Assembly (NCBI RefSeq): GCF_002088275.1
Contig: NZ_AQQS01000018.1
Location: 1-64,000 of the forward strand
Direction: 5' to 3'
Length of the DNA: 64,000 bases
Origin: Aurantimonas sp. 22II-16-19i
GTDB taxonomy: Bacteria > Pseudomonadota > Alphaproteobacteria > Rhizobiales > Rhizobiaceae
Part shown: positions 34,970 to 42,715 of the stretch, piece after piece
Numbering within the stretch: the stretch's first letter is position 1
How the letters are laid out: each line of letters begins with the position of its first letter
The notes under the pieces: model-generated
The model's database searches: none
What the model saw: the letters and a program-made list of their open reading frames with translations, nothing else
Told to the model about the DNA's origin: nothing
Program-made: the position numbers and the translations under genes

Positions 34970-35899
34970 ATGAAGGACTCCCGCCTTTTGCAACAGCGCC
35001 CCTACTACTATCTCGGTGGCCATCGCGGCCTCACCCGTTTGTCCAGCGGCGAGCCCTTCATCGTCCATGCCGCCGCCCGCGACGTCGCCACCTGGATCAT
35101 CCTCGACGGCGCCTGGGAGACCCATGTCGACGACGTCCTGATGGGCTTCGTGCGCCCGGGCGACGTCGCGATCGATGTCGGTGCCAACATGGGCTATTAC
35201 AGCGTCAAGCTCGGGACCCGCATCGGCGAGACCGGCCGGCTCTATGCCTTCGAACCCAACGGCGACCTCGCCGACGTCCTGTTCGAGAACATCCGCATCA
35301 ACGATCTCAGGCACCGCACGACGCTGTTCCGCGCCGCGGCCGGCGACGTGGCGGAGAAGGCGCGGCTGATCTACATGGCGAACTTTCCCGGCGGCGGCCG
35401 GGTCCAGCCGACGACCCGCGGCCCGGCCGCCGGCTACAAGACGGCGGAGATCGAGACCGTCGTCATCGACGATGTCCTCGCCGATCTCGACCGGGTCGAT
35501 CTCATCAAGCTCGACGTCGAGGGTTTCGAGGCGCGGGTCCTCCTCGGCGCCCGCAAGCTTCTCGATCGCTCGCCGGACGCGGTCGTCGTCACGGAATTCG
35601 TCTGGGACGCCTGGAAGAAGATCGGCGATCCGGCTCGCCTCCTCGACGACGTCGCCAGGGGGCGCCGGCTCTTCCACATCCGCAAGGACGGCAGTCTCTC
35701 GCAGATCCGCCCGGAGGAGCGCGAGGCGCGTCTTTCGTCCGGCGGCATGATGTATCTCCTGCTCGTGCCGCAGACGCCGGGCCGGCTCGCCCAGCTGAAG
35801 GCCCTCACGGGCCGGCGCGGCCGGGCTGGCGGCCGCCTGGGTGCGCTGTCGAGGGCGATGCGCGGCTTGGCCGCCCGGTGGAGGTCGCTGCTGAGGTAG
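34970..35899 (+). CDS. FkbM-family methyltransferase
   Basis: This 309-residue class I methyltransferase has motif I 'VAIDVGANMGYYSVKLG' (about 64-80) and the FkbM hallmark 'LIKLDVEGFEARVLLGARKLL'. FkbM enzymes O-methylate sugars or small molecules. It follows tesB by 61 bases on the same strand and may be cotranscribed. The C-terminus is Arg-rich and extends past the domain. Confidence 0.88.
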   Translation: MKDSRLLQQRPYYYLGGHRGLTRLSSGEPFIVHAAARDVATWIILDGAWETHVDDVLMGFVRPGDVAIDVGANMGYYSVKLGTRIGETGRLYAFEPNGDLADVLFENIRINDLRHRTTLFRAAAGDVAEKARLIYMANFPGGGRVQPTTRGPAAGYKTAEIETVVIDDVLADLDRVDLIKLDVEGFEARVLLGARKLLDRSPDAVVVTEFVWDAWKKIGDPARLLDDVARGRRLFHIRKDGSLSQIRPEEREARLSSGGMMYLLLVPQTPGRLAQLKALTGRRGRAGGRLGALSRAMRGLAARWRSLLR

Positions 35900-36093
35900 A
35901 GCGCGCCGAACGGAAGCCGGCGGGCGGCTCGCGCTCGACGGGGACGGGGTGGCCAATCGGGCGGCACCGGTGCGCTGACGGGGCGATTGCTCCGGAACCG
36001 GGGTCATTGTGACGAGCGTCGCTCCCGGCTGATCCGATCTGTTCACTCGAACGCGCTAGTGTTATGTTCATACGCAGATTGCGTAGGATTTCC

Positions 36094-36414
36094 ATGCGGG
36101 TCGAAGACATAGAACTCGTCGTCGACCAGCAGCTTTCGGAAGATCCCTGCTTCATCGTCGAGGTAATCACCACTCATGGCCGTCTGATGGTGATGGGCGA
36201 AATCGTGGTTTCCAGCGACCATCTCGTCATCGAAGGAATGCATGTCGGCGGCGATGCGGCAAGGCGCTGGGGGTGGTCCTGCCTGCGCCGGATCGGACGG
36301 CTGATAGCGGAGAAACTGGATGTCGAATACATTGAAATTCGTGGAGCGGTTCGCACCACGGGTGCAAGTCCGGGACGCAAGCCCGGTCGCGTCCGGCTCG
36401 CCCGTTCGCGTTAG
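36094..36414 (+). CDS. hypothetical protein, first of overlapping pair
   Basis: The 106-residue product begins 'MRVEDIELVVDQQLSEDPCFIVEVITTHGRLMVMGEIVVSSDHLVIEGMHV' and ends in a basic, Arg-rich tail (ASPGRKPGRVRLARSR). No known family is recognised with confidence. A TAGGA 5 bases upstream supports the ATG at 36094 (an ATG at 36064 is also in frame). Its last 95 bases overlap the start of the HTH gene in another frame, a linkage seen in regulator or toxin-antitoxin pairs. Confidence 0.65.
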   Translation: MRVEDIELVVDQQLSEDPCFIVEVITTHGRLMVMGEIVVSSDHLVIEGMHVGGDAARRWGWSCLRRIGRLIAEKLDVEYIEIRGAVRTTGASPGRKPGRVRLARSR

Positions 36415-36844
36415 CCTGACGTTCCGCCCCGGCGCGAATACGCCTGAAGCAGCGCGTCATCTCATTCGGCGCCACGTGCCTCCCCGGGCGGCGCATGCTG
36501 CGCTGACGGAGATGGTCGACTCCGGTCGCGCCTATGTGAACGTTCCGAAGGTCGAAGATCTCGAAACGCTGCAGAGGGAGCTCCTTGCCGTCGGCATCGT
36601 TGCGAGACGGCATCAAGCGGATCCTGTCGACGTGAAACTGGTTCGGTCGGCTACCGGCCTTTCCCAGGAGGCGTTCAGCCTCCGCTTCGGCCTCGACGTC
36701 GCAACCGTCCGCAACTGGGAGCAGGGCCGTTCGAGGCCGGATGCCGCGGCACTGGCGCTGCTTTGGACGATTGCAAGACACCCGGACGCAGTTTCGTATG
36801 CACTCGACATGGATGATCCGGATATGAACCGGTTGACGCCCTGA
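36320..36844 (+). CDS. HTH (Xre-type) regulator with N-terminal L7/L12-like domain
   Basis: The 174-residue protein has an N-terminal region 'AARHLIRRHVPPRAAHAALTEMVDSGRAYVNVPKVEDLETLQREL' that resembles the ribosomal L7/L12 C-terminal fold found in some regulators. A C-terminal helix-turn-helix (about 105-155), 'VRSATGLSQEAFSLRFGLDVATVRNWEQGRSRPD', is of the kind seen in NadS/HigA-like antitoxins. GGAGA 7 bases before the ATG supports the start, which lies inside the preceding gene. It probably binds DNA and may regulate itself and its partner. Confidence 0.78.
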   Translation: MSNTLKFVERFAPRVQVRDASPVASGSPVRVSLTFRPGANTPEAARHLIRRHVPPRAAHAALTEMVDSGRAYVNVPKVEDLETLQRELLAVGIVARRHQADPVDVKLVRSATGLSQEAFSLRFGLDVATVRNWEQGRSRPDAAALALLWTIARHPDAVSYALDMDDPDMNRLTP

Positions 36845-36947
36845 CACCCTGACGCCGGCGACCATCGTACTGGTGGAGTGGTGTTGCACGCTGACTTGCG
36901 GTTTGGATCACGCGCTTGCACCGCGGCAGTCCGTCGTTGCACACTGC

Positions 36948-36963
36948 TTGACCAGATGGTCAA
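36948..36963. promoter_or_regulatory. perfect 7-bp palindrome before uraH, candidate operator
   Basis: TTGACCAGATGGTCAA has two perfect 7-base arms around GA and ends 19 bases before the uraH ATG, in the promoter of the purine operon. Such symmetry is typical of GntR- or MarR-type repressor sites. The cognate regulator is not encoded in the immediate vicinity. Confidence 0.5.
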
Positions 36964-36982
36964 AAACGACGGAACTCCCTGA

Positions 36983-37348
36983 ATGGCCGAAGAAACGTCC
37001 GGCAGACTGACGACTCATGTGCTCGACACGATGCACGGCCGGCCGGCGGCCGGGATACGGATCGAGCTCGCAAGGCTGGCGGGCGATGAGGCCTCGCCGC
37101 TGACCTCCGTCGTCACCAATGCGGACGGGCGGGTCGACGCGCCGCTCCTGTCCGGGGGCGAGATGCGGCCCGGCCACTACGAGCTCGTGTTTCACGTGGC
37201 CGAGTATTTCCGCAAGGCCGGCGTGGACCTGCCCGAGCCGCCCTTCCTCGACGCCGTGCCGATCCGCTTCGGCATCGCCGGGCCGGTGCATTATCACGTG
37301 CCGCTGCTGATCTCGCCTTACGCCTACTCGACCTATCGGGGGAGCTGA
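36983..37348 (+). CDS. uraH: 5-hydroxyisourate hydrolase
   Basis: This 121-residue transthyretin-related protein starts '[22 protein letters not shown]' and ends in the family signature Y-R-G-S. His in THVLD, Arg in 'DGRVDAPLL' and His in '[18 protein letters not shown]' are active-site residues. It hydrolyses 5-hydroxyisourate, the product of urate oxidation. The stop overlaps the xdhA start, so it leads the xdh operon. Confidence 0.95.
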   Translation: MAEETSGRLTTHVLDTMHGRPAAGIRIELARLAGDEASPLTSVVTNADGRVDAPLLSGGEMRPGHYELVFHVAEYFRKAGVDLPEPPFLDAVPIRFGIAGPVHYHVPLLISPYAYSTYRGS

Positions 37349-38874
37349 TGGCCGGGACGACCTCTTCTTCCGCGACGAAAGCCTCTGGTCCGGTCAGCCG
37401 TCCGATCCGCTTCGTCCTCAACGGTGCGCCGCGGGAAGTGTCCGGCGCCCTCCCGACGACGACCCTCCTCGACTATCTGCGCGGGCCCGAGCGCCTGACC
37501 GGCACCAAGGAGGGCTGCGCCGAGGGCGATTGCGGCGCCTGCACGGTGCTGGTCTGCGAGCACGACGGGGCGGGCGGCCTCCAGCGGCGCTCGGTCAATG
37601 CCTGCATCCAGTTTCTCCCGGCGATGAACGGCCGGGCCATCGAGACGATCGAGCATCTGGGCCGCGACGGGCTGACGCCGCTGCAGGCGGCGATGGTGGA
37701 GAAGCATGCCAGCCAATGCGGCTTCTGCACGCCGGGCTTCGTCATGCAGCTGCATGCCGCCTGGCTCACCGGCGCTCTCGCCGATCGCCAGTCGGTGAAG
37801 GACGCGATCTCCGGCAATCTCTGCCGCTGCACCGGCTATGGTCCGATCGTCGATGCCGGGCTGGAACTGGCGGAAGAGCCGGTGCCGGACACCGCCGAGG
37901 CCGATGCGGTCCTGGCCGAGCGCCTCGCCGGCCTCGAAGGCGAGGGCGTCTTTGCCTATGAGGCGAACGGGCACCGCTGGCTGGCTCCCACCAATGTGGA
38001 CGACCTCGCCGATACTTATGCGGCCCATCCCGAGGCGGTCCTCGTTGCCGGCGCGACCGACGTGGGGCTCTGGGTGACCAAGCAGCACCGCGAGCTGCCG
38101 CTGCTGATCGACGTCAGCCATGTGCGCGACCTCAAGGTCATCGAGGAGGCGGCGGGCCGGGTCTATTTCGGCGCCGCGATCACCCACCGCGAGGCGCGCG
38201 AGGTGCTCGCCGGCATCCATCCGGATCTCGGCGAGATGCTGCGGCGCTTCGCCGGCACCCAGATCCGCAATGCCGGCACGCTCGGCGGCAACATCGCCAA
38301 CGGCTCGCCCATCGGCGACCTGCCGCCCTGTCTCATCGCGCTCGGCAGCCGGGTCTTCCTGAGGAAAGGCGACGACCTGCGGATCGTCCCGCTGGAGGAC
38401 TTCTTCATCGAATACGGCCGGCAGGACCGGAGACGAGGCGAGTTCGTCGCCGCCATCGAGGTGCCGCGGCTCGGCGACGACCAGCGCTTCTTCGCCCACA
38501 AGATCTCCAAGCGTTTCGATTCGGACATTTCTGCAGTGATGGCCGCCTTCTGCCTGACCTTCGACAGCAACATCGTCCGCGACGCAAAGCTCGCCTTCGG
38601 CGGCATGGCAGGCACGCCGAAGCGGGCGAAGGCGGCGGAGGCGGCACTCCTCGGCCGGCCGTTCGACGCGGCGGCGGCAACTGAGGCGATGGCGGCGATG
38701 GCGGAGGATTTCGCGCCGCTGACCGACATGCGGGCGTCGCGGGAGTACCGGCTGAAGTGCGCGCAGAACCTGCTGAAGCGCTTCCAGCTGGAACAGGCGG
38801 GCGCGCTCTCGGGCCGCATCGCCGTCATCGGCCCGGACGCGCTCGACCTTCAGGCGATCGGCGGGGCGGCGTGA
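37348..38874 (+). CDS. xdhA: xanthine dehydrogenase small subunit XdhA
   Basis: The 508-residue protein has an N-terminal plant-type [2Fe-2S] cluster (C57, C62, C65 in 'CAEGDCGACTVLVC'), a second [2Fe-2S] set (CGFCTPG, CRCTGYGP) and a C-terminal FAD domain ('LVAGATDVGLWVTKQ', 'NAGTLGGNIANGSPIGDLPP'). It passes electrons from the molybdenum site to NAD+. It overlaps uraH and xdhB by one base on each side. Confidence 0.95.
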   Translation: MAGTTSSSATKASGPVSRPIRFVLNGAPREVSGALPTTTLLDYLRGPERLTGTKEGCAEGDCGACTVLVCEHDGAGGLQRRSVNACIQFLPAMNGRAIETIEHLGRDGLTPLQAAMVEKHASQCGFCTPGFVMQLHAAWLTGALADRQSVKDAISGNLCRCTGYGPIVDAGLELAEEPVPDTAEADAVLAERLAGLEGEGVFAYEANGHRWLAPTNVDDLADTYAAHPEAVLVAGATDVGLWVTKQHRELPLLIDVSHVRDLKVIEEAAGRVYFGAAITHREAREVLAGIHPDLGEMLRRFAGTQIRNAGTLGGNIANGSPIGDLPPCLIALGSRVFLRKGDDLRIVPLEDFFIEYGRQDRRRGEFVAAIEVPRLGDDQRFFAHKISKRFDSDISAVMAAFCLTFDSNIVRDAKLAFGGMAGTPKRAKAAEAALLGRPFDAAAATEAMAAMAEDFAPLTDMRASREYRLKCAQNLLKRFQLEQAGALSGRIAVIGPDALDLQAIGGAA

Positions 38875-41291
38875 TGGACGAGACCCGCATCCAGGACCGC
38901 TCGGGCGCCGGCCAGCCGGAGATCGCGACGCTGAACGAGCGGCCGCCGACCCATGAGGCGCGGATCAAGGGCGGCGTCGCGACGCCGACCGCCCATGACA
39001 GCGGCGCCAAACACGTCACCGGCGCCGCCCGCTACACCGACGACGAGCCGGAACTGCCGGGGACCCTGCAGGTCTACATCGCCATGTCGGCGCGCGCCCA
39101 TGCCAGGCTCGTCCGGCTCGACCTTGCCGCCGTTCGCGCCGCGCCGGGCGTCGCCGCGGTGCTCACCGCCGACGACATTCCCGGCCAGAACGACTATTCG
39201 CCTGTCTTCGGCGACGACCCGATCTTCCCGCCGCTGACGGGGGACGGGGCGATCGTCCAATATGTCGGCCAGCCGCTGTTCGCCGTGGCAGCCGAGACCG
39301 AGCGCGCGGCCCGCTCTGCGGCGAAGCTTGCCATCGTCGAATACGAGGACCTGCCGGCGGCGATCTCGATCGACGAGGCGATCGCCCATGCCGATGCCGC
39401 CGGCGAAGATCTTTTGCCGGCTTACGAGATGCGGCTCGGCGATCCGGTCGCCGCGCTCGACGCGGCGCCGATGCGGGTGAAGGGCCGGGTCGAGATCGGC
39501 GGTCAGGATCATTTCTACCTGGAAGGCCAGATCGCCACCGCCGCGCCGCTGGAAGACGGCGACATGTTCGTCCGCTCCTCCACCCAGCACCCGTCCGAGG
39601 TCCAGCACAACGTCGCCAAGATGCTTGGGGTCCCTGACCACGCGGTGACGGTCGAGCTGCGGCGCATGGGCGGCGGCTTCGGCGGCAAGGAAAGCCAGCC
39701 GGCGCTGTTCGCCGCCGTGGCCGCCCTCGTCGCGGCAAAGACCGGGCGGCCGGCGAAATGCCGCCTCGACCGCGACGACGACATGGAGATGACCGGCAAG
39801 CGCCACGAGCTGCGGATCGACTACGATCTCGGCTTCGACAAAGACGGGACGATCGCCGCGGCCGAGTTCGAGCACGTCGTGCGCTGCGGCTATTCCCGCG
39901 ACCTTTCCGCCGCCATCGCCGACCGGGCGATGTTCCACGCCGACAACGCCTACGACCTCAAAGCCGCGCGCATCCATTCGCGCCGGCTGAAGACCCACAC
40001 GGTCTCCAACACGGCGTTCCGCGGCTTCGGCGGGCCGCAGGGCATGGTCGGCATCGAGCGGGCGATGGACGAGATCGCGTTCGTGACCGGGCTCGATCCG
40101 CTCGACGTGCGCAAGCGCAATTTCTATCCAGGTGTCGGAGAAGAGCCGGCGAAGACGCCCTACCACATGCCCGTCACCGACAGCGTCATCGGCGAGATCG
40201 TCGACGAGCTGGAAACCTCGTCCGACTACCGCGCCCGGCGCGAGGCGGTGAAGGCCTTCAATGCCGGCAATGCGATCCTCAAGAAGGGTCTCGCTTTGAC
40301 GCCGGTGAAGTTCGGCATCTCCTTCACCACGACCCATCTCAACCAGGCCGGCGCCCTCGTCCATGTCTACAAGGACGGGTCGGTGCATCTGAATCACGGC
40401 GGCACCGAGATGGGGCAGGGACTGTTCGTCAAGGTGGCGCAGGTCGTCGCCGAGGAGTTCCAGATCGACCTCGAGAAGGTGAAGATCACCGCGACGACCA
40501 CCGCCAAGGTGCCGAACACCTCGGCGACGGCGGCCTCCTCCGGCTCGGACCTCAACGGCATGGCGGCCCGGAACGCCGCCCGCACCATCAAGGACCGGCT
40601 GATCGACTTTGCCGCGATGCGCTATCACGTGCCGCGCGAGCAGGTGGTGTTCCAGCCGAACCGGGTGCTCATCGGCAACATGGAGAAGCGTTTCTGCGAC
40701 CTCGTCGGCGAGGCCTATCTGGCGCGCATCTCTTTGTCCTCGACCGGCTTCTACGCCACCCCCGAGATCACTTACGACCGGGAGGCGGCGAGCGGCCGGC
40801 CGTTCTACTACTTCGCCTATGGGGCGGCCTGTTCCGAGGTGGTGATCGACACTTTGACCGGCGAATACCGGCTCCTGCGCGCCGACATCCTCCACGACGT
40901 CGGCAGGTCTCTGAACCCGGCGATCGACCTGGGTCAGATCGAGGGCGGCTTCATCCAGGGCATGGGCTGGCTGACCTGCGAAGAACTCTGGTGGGACGCG
41001 AAGGGCCGGCTCAAGACCCACGCCCCCTCCACCTACAAGATCCCCACCGCCAACGACCGTCCGGACGATCTGCGCATCAGGATCTGGGAAAAGGGCGAGA
41101 ACCGCTCCGAGACCGTCTATCGCTCGAAAGCCGTCGGCGAGCCGCCCTTCATGCTGGCGATCTCGGTGTTTTCGGCGCTGACCGACGCGGTGATTGCTGC
41201 GGGGGATGGACGCATGTTTCCCCGGCTCGACGCGCCGGCGACGCCGGAGCGGGTGCTGTGGGCGGTGGAAGCGGTGCGGGGCGGGCGGTGA
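38874..41291 (+). CDS. xdhB: xanthine dehydrogenase large subunit XdhB
   Basis: This 805-residue molybdopterin-binding subunit has 'GGGFGGKESQ', 'TAFRGFGGPQGM', and 'LNHGGTEMGQGLFVKVAQVVAEEF', the last binding the cofactor, and ends 'VGEPPFMLAISVFSALTDAV', which holds the catalytic Glu environment of XDH-type hydroxylases. It oxidises hypoxanthine to xanthine and xanthine to urate. The start is the ATG that overlaps the xdhA stop; upstream in-frame codons lie inside xdhA. Confidence 0.95.
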   Translation: MDETRIQDRSGAGQPEIATLNERPPTHEARIKGGVATPTAHDSGAKHVTGAARYTDDEPELPGTLQVYIAMSARAHARLVRLDLAAVRAAPGVAAVLTADDIPGQNDYSPVFGDDPIFPPLTGDGAIVQYVGQPLFAVAAETERAARSAAKLAIVEYEDLPAAISIDEAIAHADAAGEDLLPAYEMRLGDPVAALDAAPMRVKGRVEIGGQDHFYLEGQIATAAPLEDGDMFVRSSTQHPSEVQHNVAKMLGVPDHAVTVELRRMGGGFGGKESQPALFAAVAALVAAKTGRPAKCRLDRDDDMEMTGKRHELRIDYDLGFDKDGTIAAAEFEHVVRCGYSRDLSAAIADRAMFHADNAYDLKAARIHSRRLKTHTVSNTAFRGFGGPQGMVGIERAMDEIAFVTGLDPLDVRKRNFYPGVGEEPAKTPYHMPVTDSVIGEIVDELETSSDYRARREAVKAFNAGNAILKKGLALTPVKFGISFTTTHLNQAGALVHVYKDGSVHLNHGGTEMGQGLFVKVAQVVAEEFQIDLEKVKITATTTAKVPNTSATAASSGSDLNGMAARNAARTIKDRLIDFAAMRYHVPREQVVFQPNRVLIGNMEKRFCDLVGEAYLARISLSSTGFYATPEITYDREAASGRPFYYFAYGAACSEVVIDTLTGEYRLLRADILHDVGRSLNPAIDLGQIEGGFIQGMGWLTCEELWWDAKGRLKTHAPSTYKIPTANDRPDDLRIRIWEKGENRSETVYRSKAVGEPPFMLAISVFSALTDAVIAAGDGRMFPRLDAPATPERVLWAVEAVRGGR

Positions 41292-41294
41292 GGC

Positions 41295-41537
41295 ATGGCG
41301 GGTGGCGAGATGGACATCGACGGTTTCAAGGCGACTGTCGCGTTTGATCCGGAAATTGGCCTGTTTCGCGGCGAGTTCCTTGGGATTGGCGGTGGGGGCG
41401 ATTTCTATGCGGCCTCTGAGGAGGAGCTGGAACGGGAGGGACGGTTGTCCCTCAGAACCTATCTCGAGCTTTGTGCTGAAAATGGCATCGACCCTCGTTC
41501 GCGCGAGCCGGGAACGCCAGGTGCCGGGGGAACCTGA
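41295..41537 (+). CDS. HicB-like antitoxin fragment
   Basis: The 80-residue product reads 'DGFKATVAFDPEIGLFRGEFLGIGGGGDFYAASEEELEREGRLSLRTYLELCAENG', matching the N-terminal partially degraded RNase-H-like fold of HicB antitoxins. It lacks the C-terminal DNA-binding (RHH/HTH) part, and no HicA toxin is adjacent. It starts 3 bases after xdhB and is followed by a palindromic repeat, so it is an insertion in the xdh operon. ATG 41310 is an alternative start. Confidence 0.6.
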   Translation: MAGGEMDIDGFKATVAFDPEIGLFRGEFLGIGGGGDFYAASEEELEREGRLSLRTYLELCAENGIDPRSREPGTPGAGGT

Positions 41538-41552
41538 ACCGATGGCGGCGAG

Positions 41553-41755
41553 GCGCCCCCCTCTGTCCTGCCGGACATCTCCCCCACGAGGGGGGAGATC
41601 GGCGGCTTGGCCGTTCGGCGTGTTTCCATACCCGTTCGGGGCATCGGAATCGGCTCTGGAGCAGTCTTCACCGATCAAGGAAAAGAAGCGGCGTCGGCGC
41701 GAGATCGATCTCCCCCCTCGTGGGGGAGATGTCCGGCAGGACAGAGGGGGGCGCG
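41553..41755. repeat. palindromic intergenic element with about 47-bp arms
   Basis: About 203 bases bounded by near-perfect inverted arms. The outer ends read GCGCCCCCCTCTGTCCTG and CAGGACAGAGGGGGGCGC. Each arm also contains a smaller palindrome around ATCTCCCCC and GGGGGAGAT. It belongs to the CTGTCCTGCCGGACATCTCC repeats common in rhizobia. It lies between the HicB fragment and xdhC and could form a long cruciform or RNA hairpin. Confidence 0.88.
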
Positions 41756-41825
41756 CCGGGGCGCCGATGTCTGACCATCTCGAAGACAACCGTGCCAGGT
41801 TTGGCGTCGACCTCGGGCGAGCTGC

Positions 41826-42647
41826 ATGACCACCCTCCACGACACCGCCCGCGCCGCCCTTGCCGAGGCCCAACCCGCCACCCTCGTCACCGTCGAGACC
41901 GCCCTCGGCTCGACCCCGCGCGAGGCCGGGGCCTGCATGCTGGTGACCGCCGGCACCGTTTCCGGGACGATCGGCGGCGGCCGGCTGGAATTCGATGCCA
42001 TCGATAAGGCCCGCCGGATGATCGCGGCGGGCGAGGCGGCGGGGACGAGCGACGTGCCGCTCGGGCCGGAGCTTGGCCAGTGCTGCGGCGGCCGGGTCGG
42101 GCTGTCGTTTCGGCGCGTCGACGATAAGGTGCGCGAAGAGCTCGGCAAAGCGGCTGAGCTGGAGCGGCAGATCCGTCCCGCCGTGCTGATCTTCGGGGCG
42201 GGCCATACCGGCCGCGCGCTCGCCGCGGCGCTGGCGCCGCTGCCGCTCGCCGTCAGCCTGATCGATTCGCGCCCCGACACCCTCGCGGGTATTCCCGAGG
42301 ACGTGCGCTGCGTCGCGGCTGCCATGCCCGAAGCCGTGATCGAGGACGCTCCGCCCGGCGCGGCCTATGTCGTCATGACCCACGAACACTCGCTGGACTT
42401 CCTCGTCGCCGCCGCGGCCCTGGCGAGAGCGGACAGCGCCTATGTCGGGATGATCGGCTCGGCGACCAAGCGGGCGCGCTTCCGTCGCCATCTCGCCGAG
42501 GAGGGCCGCGAATCGGATGAGGCCCGCCTGACCCTGCCGATCGGCGGTGCGGCGCTGCGCGACAAGCGTCCCGCGGTCATCGCCGCGCTGGCGGCGGCGG
42601 AAATCGCCACTTGCCTGTTAAAACATCAAGAAGAAACCATGCCGTGA
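41826..42647 (+). CDS. xdhC: xanthine dehydrogenase accessory protein XdhC
   Basis: The 273-residue protein begins with the XdhC/CoxI domain ('EAQPATLVTVETALGSTPREAGACMLV', 'GTIGGGRLE', and 'LGPELGQCCGG') and ends with a Rossmann fold ('AVLIFGAGHTGRALA'). XdhC sulfurates and inserts the molybdenum cofactor into XdhB. It is separated from xdhB by the HicB fragment and the repeat. A GGCACCGG/CCGGTGCC hairpin follows. Confidence 0.94.
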   Translation: MTTLHDTARAALAEAQPATLVTVETALGSTPREAGACMLVTAGTVSGTIGGGRLEFDAIDKARRMIAAGEAAGTSDVPLGPELGQCCGGRVGLSFRRVDDKVREELGKAAELERQIRPAVLIFGAGHTGRALAAALAPLPLAVSLIDSRPDTLAGIPEDVRCVAAAMPEAVIEDAPPGAAYVVMTHEHSLDFLVAAAALARADSAYVGMIGSATKRARFRRHLAEEGRESDEARLTLPIGGAALRDKRPAVIAALAAAEIATCLLKHQEETMP

Positions 42648-42652
42648 AGCTT

Positions 42653-42675
42653 GGCACCGGCCTCGTTCCGGTGCC
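42653..42675 (+). terminator. hairpin after xdhC
   Basis: An 8-bp perfect stem with a 7-base loop begins 5 bases after the xdhC stop. No T run follows, so it may weaken rather than stop read-through into the ABC importer genes. Confidence 0.4.
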
Positions 42676-42715
42676 ATAGTGCGGTGGTTATCGGGGTGAG
42701 GCAAGGAAACGATCC

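Noticed and set aside
36845-36982. Purine riboswitch ahead of uraH
   Set aside because: No three-way junction or conserved loop elements of known purine or xanthine riboswitches are visible; the palindromic operator explains the position better.
41543-41830. Short reading frames with SPLVGEMSGRTEGG-type peptides
   Set aside because: They are translations of the palindromic repeat arms, a well-known source of spurious gene calls in rhizobial genomes.
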